This document shows positions 35,661 to 43,332 of a stretch of DNA of 64,000 nucleotides, one piece after another. Both the position numbers and the translations under genes were made by a program. Origin of the DNA: Faecalicatena contorta (GTDB lineage Bacteria > Bacillota > Clostridia > Lachnospirales > Lachnospiraceae); assembly GCF_021531975.1 (NCBI RefSeq), contig NZ_JAFBIY010000006.1, positions 124,001 through 188,000 on the forward strand, written 5' to 3'. The notes beneath the pieces were generated by a model that was not told the origin of the DNA, did no database searches, and saw only the letters and a list, made by a program, of their open reading frames with translations. Positions within the stretch are counted from its first letter, which is position 1. The number at the start of each line of letters is the position of its first letter.

Positions 35661-36482
35661 CTATGAATTCAAATCTTCTGTGATTGATTTTAAATTAAGG
35701 AAATTTGTCAGATAATCTTTTGTTCCTGTCTTGGCATCTGTTCCGGACATATTAAATCCTCCAAACGGATGCTGAAGAACTACCGCGGCTGTTGATTTAC
35801 GGTTAAAGTACAGATTTCCTACCTGGAACTCAATCTTTGCTCTCTGGATATTCTCTCTTGTCTCACTATATACAGAACCTGTCAGACCATATTCTGTCTG
35901 ATTTGCAATATCCAATGCCTCATCAAAGGAATCAACCTTAATTACCGCAAGCACAGGTCCAAAGATTTCTTCATTCGCAATTCTGGCATCTCTCTTGATA
36001 TCATGGATAACAGTCGGATCAATATAGAACCCTTCTGCGTCGCTGTATGTTCCTCCATATGTCAGCACACAGCCCACTGGAATTATCTCACACGAGGGTT
36101 CCTCAAATCTTAGATAATACTTTTCCCACGGATCTTCCACACAATAAACAGATACGGAAACTGCCTTGGCATAATCACATACGGAACCACCACCAACTGC
36201 AAGCAGCAAATCTACTTTATGGTTTCTTGCTATCGCTACACCTTCATACAGTTTTTCAAGGGTTGGGGTTGGCATTACGCCTTCAATCTCTGCAACGTTC
36301 TTTCCCTCTTCTTTGAGGATAGCCATTACTTCATCATAAATTCCATTTATTTTGATAGAACCGCCGCCATATATAAGTACCACATTCTGTCCATATTTCT
36401 TAAGCTCTGTACTTAAATTTGAAAGAGAATCCTCCCCAAAATATAACTTTGTTGGATTACAATAAGTAAAATTTCCTAACAC
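35661..36482 (-). pseudogene. In-frame chimera: iron-containing alcohol dehydrogenase N-terminus + PruA-type aldehyde dehydrogenase C-terminus
   Basis: A 273-aa open frame made of two unrelated enzymes. Residues 1 to about 141 are the start of an Fe-dependent alcohol dehydrogenase (FTYCNPTKLYFGEDS, NAD site AVGGGSVCDYAKAVS, ending IIPVGCVLT). From about 142 on it is the C-terminal third of a glutamate-semialdehyde dehydrogenase (EGFYIDPTVI, NEEIFGPVLAVI, HPFGGFNMSGTDAKTG). The iron ligands of the first and the catalytic cysteine of the second are both absent, so neither activity is expected. AAAGGAG and a terminator are intact, so it may still be expressed. A deletion joining two genes explains it; an assembly error is the alternative. 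Confidence 0.85.
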
Positions 36483-36545
36483 AATTTGCTCCTTTCACTT
36501 TACACAAAGTCATTTCTTTGTTATTTTTTGCAAAGAGAGGTTTTT

Positions 36546-36997
36546 ATGTATACAATCGGTCAGATCTCAAAAATGTTTGATTTGCCTATTTCAACACTTA
36601 GATACTACGACAAAGAAGGACTTTTTCCAAATATGGAACGTTCTTCCGGCATCCGCAAATTTTCAGAATCCGAGATAGAGGCTCTTCATGTGATTGAATG
36701 TCTCAAGAAGTCTGGAATGGAAATCAAGGATATCAAACAGTTTATGGACTGGTGTGCCGAAGGTCCCTCTACTTATTCCAACCGAAAAAACTCTTTGAGG
36801 ATAGAAAGAAAGCCCTTGAAGAACAACTTCGAGAGCTTGAAAAAAATATGGCAATGATTAAGTTTAAATGTTGGTATTATGAACAGGCTATTTCTGACGG
36901 TAATGAAGAACATCTTAATACAATAATTTCGGACAATCTTCCTACGGATATAAAATCTTTGTATGAGTTAGCGGAGACTATGAAGAAAAGTCTGTAA
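36546..36997 (+). pseudogene. MerR-family regulator broken by a one-base frameshift
   Basis: The first frame (36546 to about 36790) encodes a MerR N-terminus: YTIGQISKMFDLPISTLRYYDKEGL, the winged helix and KKSGMEIKDIKQFMDW. At a run of six A (36785-36790) the homology passes to another frame, which continues KKLFEDRKKALEEQLRELEKNMA to 36997. One extra A would restore a single 151-codon gene of normal length. It lies divergent from the chimeric dehydrogenase it may once have controlled. Either a recent pseudogene or a homopolymer sequencing error. Confidence 0.8.
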
Positions 36998-37021
36998 ATT
37001 AGATTCTTCTATGATAATGAT

Positions 37022-37054
37022 GGGCGAAAGGCTTGAAATATCAGCTTTTCGCCC
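37022..37054 (+). terminator. Terminator of merR
   Basis: A 12-bp stem with one G-U pair (GGGCGAAAGGCT at 37022-37033 with 37043-37054), 25 bp after the merR stop. Confidence 0.7.
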
Positions 37055-37094
37055 TTGGTTTATATATAACAGTTACTAAAACGCATGTCAAGAG

Positions 37095-37113
37095 CAGGCG
37101 GTTCTACCGCCTG
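37095..37113. terminator. Small terminator-like hairpin by the IS256 remnant
   Basis: CAGGCGG-TTCTA-CCGCCTG followed by TTTT, 20 bp beyond the transposase stop. Confidence 0.6.
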
Positions 37114-37133
37114 TTTTAGCGATGGAATATTAC

Positions 37134-37424
37134 CTATTCTGGAAGACGTCCTTCGTACATAATACTTAGCTCTCCATAGACCTGTCCCCAGTTCCGGATT
37201 GTGGAAGTCCACTTTTTTGTTGCTTCAAAGGTTGCCAAGTACAAGGCTTTCAGCAGTGCTGTATCGCTCGGAAATACACTTCTTTGGCGATTGAGTTTCC
37301 GATAGGTGGAATTCAGCGATTCAATGGCATTGGTCGTATAAATGACCTTTCTGACGGTTGCTGAAAACTGTTTTGCCATCAATGGATAATGTTTCAGAAA
37401 GGATATTTCTTTTATGCCCTTCAT
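37134..37424 (-). pseudogene. IS256-family transposase remnant (C-terminal 96 codons)
   Basis: Only the tail of a mutator/IS256-type transposase remains: IYTTNAIESLNSTYRKLNRQR is the conserved block before the C-terminus, and the frame ends properly at 37134. The N-terminal three quarters, with two of the DDE residues, is gone. Upstream at about 37425 the sequence changes abruptly to a fragment of an ATPase gene. No inverted repeats are recognisable, so the element is dead. Confidence 0.85.
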
Positions 37425-37752
37425 CTAGAAATACACCTAAATCCATTCTTATTTCATACTGAATACAATATCCATTTTCCAAAAATTCTACTGAAAACTC
37501 TACAGGTTCAGGATGTGTAAAATTATTGTTTGGAATCAGTTTCAATAAAGATGACGCTGCATTTGGCGAAGACTTTTCCTCCGCATTTGGTCCGTATATA
37601 ACAGATGAACAAAACAATTTTGCTTTCTTTCCTTTTACCTTTGTATTCCATACACTATAGTTTAAACCTGACTGTTTAGGGGCTGCAACCATGGAAAATC
37701 TTGCTTCTTCCACAAATGATTTATAATTCTTAGTCTTAAATTCAAGCAACAT
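37425..37752 (-). pseudogene. AAA_15/AAA_21-type ATPase, N-terminal fragment
   Basis: About 109 codons from the start of an OLD/SMC-like ATPase of the type found in abortive-infection proteins: LLEFKTKNYKSFVEEARFSMVA is the standard opening. The Walker A that should read GPNAxGKS is GPNAEEKSSPNAAS. The repeated CCAAATGC 24 nt apart suggests a small tandem duplication that destroyed the P-loop. It is cut by the IS256 remnant, leaving no signature or Walker B. Confidence 0.75.
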
Positions 37753-37865
37753 ATACTCATACCTCCATTCTGCAAATTTCTTGCAAAATCAATTCAAAAA
37801 AAAGGAAGTAGTCAATCTCCACCATTTAAACCATACAGGAAGATAAGATAAGATAATAGAATAAA

Positions 37866-37901
37866 GCTCTGACAACCAATCTTTCAACTGGTCATCAGAG
37901 C
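37866..37901 (-). terminator. Terminator downstream of the XRE cassette
   Basis: A 13-bp stem with one mismatch (GCTCTGACAACCA with TGGTCATCAGAGC) and a 10-nt loop. On the minus strand it follows the 249-aa gene by about 155 bp. The remaining gap 37753-38057 is otherwise AT-rich and empty apart from the ppdK-like stretch. Confidence 0.65.
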
Positions 37902-37986
37902 CTTTCATTATTCCAAATTCAACTCACATTTTCACATGCGTTTTCAATTTAGAAATCCATATTCAAATTTTCTCAAAAACAGTAAC

Positions 37987-38012
37987 CTACCTCTGAGCGA
38001 TAGCTGCCTGTG
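37987..38012 (-). repeat. 26-bp near-copy of the ppdK 3' end
   Basis: This stretch matches 40534-40559 (last codons and stop of ppdK) at 23 of 26 positions and would encode QAAIAQR-stop on the minus strand. Homology ends abruptly on either side. It could be an att-like direct repeat flanking the 38.0-40.5 kb cassette or the last trace of a second ppdK. Confidence 0.6.
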
Positions 38013-38057
38013 GGGTTTTAGATGGATGGTAATGCATTACAAATAATGCTTATATTA

Positions 38058-38807
38058 TTACTTTTTAAACAGACTACCTAAGCCTTTACTTATTTTAGAA
38101 AATGATGATTCCTTCCCATAGTATTCTTCATATTCTTTTTTCTTTAAGTATTCCATTGCATCAGTAGCTTCTGCTTCTGTAATTCCTATCTCTGGAAAAT
38201 ACTCTCGTAATAATCTAAGTGCTTCTTCCCTCTTTTCTTTTGTAGATGTATCCTGTTTCTTCAAAAAGTTAACCGCTTTAGCTTGTGCCGCTTCTTTCCT
38301 TGTACCTTTCTTGAATAAGGAAATCGTACAGAACAGCTTATCAAAATCAAGTAAATATTTATCAATTACAGCTAAATATTTATCTTTTAACTTGGAATGG
38401 AATTTCTCTTCAAACTCAGCACGTTTTGTCTTTAGCTCTTCTTCGTATTTTAGAGTATCTTCTTTGGTTGGCTGTTTGATCGTACTCATAAATGCTTGGA
38501 TATCTGGTAATTCCTCTTTTGCTATATCGGCATCTTCTCTTGTGTCAATCAGTACACCATCCACCATCCGATATTCAATATCGAATTTTTCCAATGTACT
38601 CATAATATGCTGATATGACGGAAGGTTCTCATACTCATACAAGCCAACCTTTTTATAATATTCCAGCAGGCTTTCTTTCGCAGTTTTCGCTTCTTCTTCG
38701 GTTGTTCCTATATTCCCCAATAATCTTTCCTCTTTTTCTATCTCTTCTTTTCTTGGGAAATCCCAAGCACAGATATTTAACTTATCAAGCAGGAAATCCA
38801 TCAGCAC
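38058..38807 (-). CDS. Hypothetical 249-aa charged helical protein
   Basis: I do not recognise a family. The protein is rich in E, K and L, with predicted long helices (about 10-60, 105-150 and 170-235) and no signal peptide or membrane segment. Segments such as NIGTTEEEAKTAKESLLEYYKKVGLYEY and EIGITEAEATDAMEYLKKKEYEEYYGKE look like two copies of one helical motif (G[IT]TEEEA...Y). The C-terminus is basic (GLGSLFKK). It is the third gene of a unit with the XRE-type regulator and the Met-rich protein, 31 bp after the latter. Confidence 0.7.
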   Translation of the reverse strand: MLMDFLLDKLNICAWDFPRKEEIEKEERLLGNIGTTEEEAKTAKESLLEYYKKVGLYEYENLPSYQHIMSTLEKFDIEYRMVDGVLIDTREDADIAKEELPDIQAFMSTIKQPTKEDTLKYEEELKTKRAEFEEKFHSKLKDKYLAVIDKYLLDFDKLFCTISLFKKGTRKEAAQAKAVNFLKKQDTSTKEKREEALRLLREYFPEIGITEAEATDAMEYLKKKEYEEYYGKESSFSKISKGLGSLFKK

Positions 38808-38838
38808 AAAGTGTCGATTCCTTATGGTTCAAATGTTC

Positions 38839-39018
38839 TTAGTCGTCCTCGTCATCCCTCTCCCAAGAGGAAACCATATGCACTTCTCCAGAGTCCATAT
38901 CCATGGCCATGTTGTCCCCCATACGCATCATCATATGCCCATCAGAATCCATAGCCATATTATCTGACATCGAAAAGCAGATGTCCCCATCTTCCATATC
39001 CATAAAACTTTTACACAT
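38839..39018 (-). CDS. 59-aa Met/Asp-rich microprotein
   Basis: A small open frame with AAGGAGG 7-8 nt before its ATG, starting 3 bp after the stop of the XRE-type gene. Of 59 residues 14 are Met and 17 are Asp or Glu. It contains a duplicated motif, DNMAMDSDGHMMM and DNMAMDMDSGEVHM, and ends in an acidic run (ERDDEDD). Two cysteines occur near the N-terminus. No hydrophobic segment. The composition could bind soft metals or be an interaction tag, but no function is known. Confidence 0.7.
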   Translation of the reverse strand: MCKSFMDMEDGDICFSMSDNMAMDSDGHMMMRMGDNMAMDMDSGEVHMVSSWERDDEDD

Positions 39019-39021
39019 GCC

Positions 39022-40245
39022 TTAGCCCTCCTTATAATTGAAATTCTTAATCTGATCATAAGACGCATTTACATCTTCTATTAGAGACATTACATACTTG
39101 TCCTTCGATGATGCATTTACACGAATAACATTTGAAAACAACCCCTGGAAGTTCTCTGCTTTAATAATTCCTGTATGAAAGGCTACTGTATCATTTTCAT
39201 CATAGAAATGAAACTCTCCCATCACTCTTTCCTGGATTGTCTTGTCATCCATGTACTGCGCAATATAATCAAACGATTTCACTGAAATGTCCGCAATCTT
39301 TTTTAGCGTCTCTAATACATCTATATTATGCCTCAAGGCATTCTTAAGCATCTTTGCAGTTGCCTTGCACTCATTCTTTAATACCATCTCGATTAGTTTG
39401 CCAAGATACGGAAACGTGTATCTGCAGATAGCCTTTCGATTCGTCTCTATCTCAAATTCTTCCGAGAAATAGATTAAAATATCATCAGATGCTTGTGGTA
39501 TAGCCTCCATCATCTGCTGATTGTAATACTTCTTAAAATCTAAAGCCTTACTATAAAAATATGTGCCTTCATATAGAGACGGAATCTCTCTAGCTTTCAT
39601 CTCACCAAGAACATCATAATCCTGGTTTTCAAGAGCCAGCGCAATCAGGTTCGTCCTAAGACTATCACACTCCTTCATCCTAACATCAAGAAGATCATGA
39701 TCATATGACATCCTTCTTTCTATCTTTGTCCCCGCAGCAAATGTTCCCCAATACTTTTGCCGATCATCATCTATAAAATAGATATAATCGTTATCCATCA
39801 AATATTTTAAAAAGGCATAATTACCGAACTCAAGCGCATAATCGATTACATTCTTCCCATATTCATCTTCATTAAGAATAAGTTTATCTGGGCGCTCAAC
39901 ATACTCTTTCCAGGTCTTCTTGTCTTTAGAAAAAGCCACAGAATAGTTTGTCATTCTTGTAGACGCAGGTTTTAATACCTTTCCTGCGCTTAGGAGGCTG
40001 TCAATAGACACCTCCAAGAGTTCAGCAAATAACGGAAGATCCGTAATCTGTATTCCCTTGCCACCTTTTTTAATCTGACAAACTTTATTTGCCACTCTCT
40101 GGATTTCATCAGAGTCCGGTTCGTCTTCAAGCCTGTCTCTCAACTTAATATAAGCAATGGCAAACTGTCGATCCCGTCCAAACTTCCTAGAAATCAGCTT
40201 ACCAATATACTCTCCAATTTTTTCGTTTTTTTCCACCTTATACAT
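39022..40245 (-). CDS. XRE-type regulator with long ankyrin-like C-terminal domain
   Basis: A 407-aa protein of a Lachnospiraceae-typical type. Residues 1-85 look like a helix-turn-helix domain (IQRVANKVCQIKKGGKGIQITDLPLFAELLEVSIDSLLSAG). The remainder is helical, with an ankyrin-like start (NVIDYALEFGNYAFLKYLMDNDYIYF) and no known catalytic motif. The ATG at 40245 follows GGAGGAAG. It heads a three-gene unit. Two inverted repeats overlap its promoter, so it probably controls its own cassette. Confidence 0.75.
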   Translation of the reverse strand: MYKVEKNEKIGEYIGKLISRKFGRDRQFAIAYIKLRDRLEDEPDSDEIQRVANKVCQIKKGGKGIQITDLPLFAELLEVSIDSLLSAGKVLKPASTRMTNYSVAFSKDKKTWKEYVERPDKLILNEDEYGKNVIDYALEFGNYAFLKYLMDNDYIYFIDDDRQKYWGTFAAGTKIERRMSYDHDLLDVRMKECDSLRTNLIALALENQDYDVLGEMKAREIPSLYEGTYFYSKALDFKKYYNQQMMEAIPQASDDILIYFSEEFEIETNRKAICRYTFPYLGKLIEMVLKNECKATAKMLKNALRHNIDVLETLKKIADISVKSFDYIAQYMDDKTIQERVMGEFHFYDENDTVAFHTGIIKAENFQGLFSNVIRVNASSKDKYVMSLIEDVNASYDQIKNFNYKEG

Positions 40246-40316
40246 AGCAGAACTTCCTCCATGGTATTTTCTTAAAACAAGCATACTCTCTTATTCTTTG
40301 CCCGTATATAACAAAT

Positions 40317-40378
40317 AAGCATATGCTATTCACATATGCTTATTATACTATATTTTTATATATGCTGATAGCATATAT
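40317..40378 (-). promoter_or_regulatory. Promoter and twin palindromic operators of the XRE cassette
   Basis: A TATAAT on the minus strand (40347-40342) is flanked by two inverted repeats: AAGCATATG-7-CATATGCTT (40317-40341) and ATATATGCT-3-AGCATATAT (40358-40378). They share the half-site GCATAT and cover the start point and the -35 region, as expected for autorepression. Confidence 0.65.
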
Positions 40379-40456
40379 GTTTATATCTAAGAGCTAGCCC
40401 GTTTTCATTTCCTTAGCCACTTCATCCTGCGATAAATTTGTCTATAATTAAACAAA

Positions 40457-40491
40457 AAACTCCCATCACATAATAAACGCAATGGGAGTTT
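40457..40491 (-). terminator. ppdK terminator
   Basis: A 10-bp stem (AAACTCCCAT with ATGGGAGTTT) followed on the minus strand by TTTTTT, 44 bp past the ppdK stop. Confidence 0.85.
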
Positions 40492-40534
40492 CTGTGTAAA
40501 CTAATTAATATCTTATATCTTTATGCCCGGTGTA

Positions 40535-43159
40535 CTACTTCTGAGCAATAGCAGCCTGTGCTGCTGCAAGACGAGCGATCGGTACACGGAATGGTGAGCA
40601 GGATACATAGTCAAGACCAATCTTGTTGCAGAACTCTACAGAAGATGGATCTCCACCGTGCTCTCCACAGATACCAATGTGAAGGTTTGGATTAACTGGC
40701 TTACCTAACTTGATAGCAGTCTCCATTAATTTACCAACACCTGTCTGGTCAAGCTTAGCAAATGGATCATTCTCGTAAATCTTAGCATCGTAGTATGCCT
40801 CAAGGAACTTACCAGCGTCATCACGGGAGAATCCGAATGTCATCTGTGTAAGGTCATTTGTACCGAAGCAGAAGAAGTCAGCTTCTTTTGCAATCTCATC
40901 AGCTGTAAGAGCAGCTCTTGGGATCTCGATCATTGTACCAACTTCATACTCAAGCTCAACACCTGCTGCAGCGATCTCAGCATCTGCTGTCTCTACAACG
41001 AATTTCTTAACATATTTCAACTCTTTGATCTCGCCTACAAGCGGAATCATAATTTCCGGTTTAACATTCCAATCCGGATGAGCTTTCTTTACATTGATTG
41101 CTGCACGGATAACAGCCTTTGTCTGCATCTTGGCAATCTCTGGATATGTAACAGCCAGACGGCATCCACGATGTCCCATCATTGGGTTGAACTCGTGAAG
41201 AGAATCAATGATTGTCTTGATTTCTTCTACTGTCTTGCCCTGAGCATCTGCCAGTTTCTTAATATCTTCTTCCTCTGTAGGAACAAACTCATGAAGCGGC
41301 GGGTCAAGGAAACGAATAGTAACCGGATTTCCTTCCAGAGCTGTATAAAGTGCTTCAAAGTCTCCCTGCTGATATGGAAGGATCTTCTCAAGTGCTGCTT
41401 CTCTTTCTTCAACTGTATCAGAACAGATCATCTCACGGAATGCAGCAATTCTGTCTTCCTCAAAGAACATATGCTCTGTACGGCAAAGTCCAATACCTTC
41501 TGCTCCAAGCTCAACAGCTTTCTTAGCATCTGCAGGTGTATCAGCATTTGTACGAACCTTCATTGTTCTGTATTTATCTGCCCAAGCCATGATTCTTCCG
41601 AACTCACCAGCGATTGTGGCGTCAACTGTAGGAATGATTCCATCATAGATGTTACCTGTTGTACCATCGATAGAGATTGCGTCTCCTTCATGGAATTCTT
41701 TTCCTGCTAATGTAAATTTCTTATTTGCTTCATCCATAGCGATATCGCCACATCCGGATACACAGCATGTACCCATACCACGAGCAACAACGGCAGCGTG
41801 AGATGTCATACCACCACGTACTGTCAGGATACCCTGAGCAGATTTCATACCAGTAATATCTTCCGGAGATGTCTCAAGGCGAACAAGAACAACCTTCTCG
41901 CCTCTTGCAGCCCACTCTACAGCGTCATCTGCTGTAAATACAACCTTACCACAAGCAGCACCCGGAGAAGCTCCAAGTCCTTTGCCCATCGGTGTAGCAG
42001 CCTTAAGTGCAGCTGCGTCGAACTGTGGGTGAAGCAGTGTATCCAGGTTACGTGGATCGATCATTGCAACTGCCTCTTCCTCTGTTCTCATACCTTCATC
42101 TACAAGGTCACATGCAATCTTCAGAGCAGCCTGAGCTGTTCTCTTACCATTACGTGTCTGCAGCATGTAAAGCTTTTTATTCTCAACTGTAAACTCCATA
42201 TCCTGCATATCTCTATAGTGATCTTCAAGAGTTTTGCAAACCTGTGTGAACTGTGCAAATGCCTCCGGGAATTCCTCTTCCATCTTAGCGATCGGCATTG
42301 GTGTACGTACACCAGCAACTACGTCTTCGCCCTGAGCGTTGATCAGGAACTCACCCATAAGCTTCTTCTCACCTGTAGCAGGATCACGTGTAAATGCAAC
42401 ACCTGTACCACAGTCATCACCCATATTACCAAATGCCATGGACTGTACGTTAACAGCAGTTCCCCATGAATATGGAATATCATTGTCACGACGATATACA
42501 TTAGCACGTGGGTTGTCCCATGAACGGAATACAGCTTTAACTGCACCCATTAACTGCTCCTTCGGATCATCTGGGAAGTCTGCACCGATTTTCTCTTTGT
42601 ACTCTGCTTTAAACTGTGAAGCCAGCTCTTTCAGATCATCAGCTGTCAGTTCAACGTCAAATGTAACACCTCTGTCAGCTTTCATCTTATCAATCAGCTC
42701 TTCGAAGTATTTCTTTCCTACTTCCATAACTACGTCAGAATACATCTGGATAAATCTTCTGTAGCAGTCCCAAGCCCAACGCGGGTTGCCGGATTTCTCA
42801 GCAATAACGTTAACAACAGTCTCATTCAGACCAAGGTTCAAGATTGTATCCATCATACCAGGCATAGAAGCTCTTGCTCCGGAACGAACAGATACAAGAA
42901 GCGGATTCTCACTGTCGCCAAACTTCTTACCTGTTACTTCTTCCATCTTAACGATAGCTTCCATAATCTGTTCCATAATCTCGTCATTAATCTTTCTTCC
43001 GTCCTCATAGTACTGTGTACAAGCTTCTGTTGTTATTGTGAAGCCCTGTGGTACCGGAAGACCTAAGCTTGTCATCTCTGCAAGGTTTGCGCCCTTACCG
43101 CCAAGAAGGTTTCTCATGGTTGCGTTACCTTCTGTAAACATATAAACCCATTTTGCCAT
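40535..43159 (-). CDS. ppdK: Pyruvate, phosphate dikinase
   Basis: An 874-aa enzyme interconverting pyruvate + ATP + Pi and PEP + AMP + PPi. Many clostridia use it in PPi-linked glycolysis. N-terminal ATP-grasp (LLGGKGANLAEM, RSGARASMPGMMDTILNLG), the phosphohistidine swivel domain (GGMTSHAAVVARGMG) and the C-terminal PEP-binding barrel (GTNDLTQMTFGFSRDD, GICGEHGGDP) are complete. Promoter TTGACG-18-TAAAAT at 43202-43231; AGGAGG is 9 nt from the ATG. A REP-like repeat lies upstream at 43244. Confidence 0.97.
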   Translation of the reverse strand: MAKWVYMFTEGNATMRNLLGGKGANLAEMTSLGLPVPQGFTITTEACTQYYEDGRKINDEIMEQIMEAIVKMEEVTGKKFGDSENPLLVSVRSGARASMPGMMDTILNLGLNETVVNVIAEKSGNPRWAWDCYRRFIQMYSDVVMEVGKKYFEELIDKMKADRGVTFDVELTADDLKELASQFKAEYKEKIGADFPDDPKEQLMGAVKAVFRSWDNPRANVYRRDNDIPYSWGTAVNVQSMAFGNMGDDCGTGVAFTRDPATGEKKLMGEFLINAQGEDVVAGVRTPMPIAKMEEEFPEAFAQFTQVCKTLEDHYRDMQDMEFTVENKKLYMLQTRNGKRTAQAALKIACDLVDEGMRTEEEAVAMIDPRNLDTLLHPQFDAAALKAATPMGKGLGASPGAACGKVVFTADDAVEWAARGEKVVLVRLETSPEDITGMKSAQGILTVRGGMTSHAAVVARGMGTCCVSGCGDIAMDEANKKFTLAGKEFHEGDAISIDGTTGNIYDGIIPTVDATIAGEFGRIMAWADKYRTMKVRTNADTPADAKKAVELGAEGIGLCRTEHMFFEEDRIAAFREMICSDTVEEREAALEKILPYQQGDFEALYTALEGNPVTIRFLDPPLHEFVPTEEEDIKKLADAQGKTVEEIKTIIDSLHEFNPMMGHRGCRLAVTYPEIAKMQTKAVIRAAINVKKAHPDWNVKPEIMIPLVGEIKELKYVKKFVVETADAEIAAAGVELEYEVGTMIEIPRAALTADEIAKEADFFCFGTNDLTQMTFGFSRDDAGKFLEAYYDAKIYENDPFAKLDQTGVGKLMETAIKLGKPVNPNLHIGICGEHGGDPSSVEFCNKIGLDYVSCSPFRVPIARLAAAQAAIAQK

Positions 43160-43201
43160 TTGTCATGACCTCCTACAATAATTATTCTAAGTTGCGCAAA
43201 T

Positions 43202-43231
43202 ATTTTACTACTTTTTACCATGTTTCGTCAA
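43202..43231 (-). promoter_or_regulatory. ppdK promoter
   Basis: Minus-strand -35 TTGACG (43231-43226), 18-nt spacer, -10 TAAAAT (43207-43202). It lies just inside the edge of REP-like copy A. Confidence 0.6.
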
Positions 43232-43243
43232 GTAGTGGGGAAG

Positions 43244-43330
43244 AATTTGGGACGTAGACTTTTTAAAAAAGTCTACGTCCCAAATTAACAAATGTGGTGT
43301 CCCTTTTTGAAAAATGTCCTGTACCTTTTT
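43244..43330 (+). repeat. REP-like element, copy A
   Basis: A perfect 17-bp inverted repeat around GGGACGTAGACT (43244-43286) is followed by a tail with two related blocks, AAATGTGGTGT and AAATGTCCTGTACC. It lies between ppdK and the convergent end of the M18 gene, where its stem can terminate the M18 transcript. Confidence 0.85.
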
Positions 43331-43332
43331 AA

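Noticed and set aside
36483-36545. Upstream ATG of the merR ORF at 36486
   Set aside because: MerR proteins begin at MYTIGQISK, and GAGAGG precedes the ATG at 36546; the earlier one lies in the spacer.
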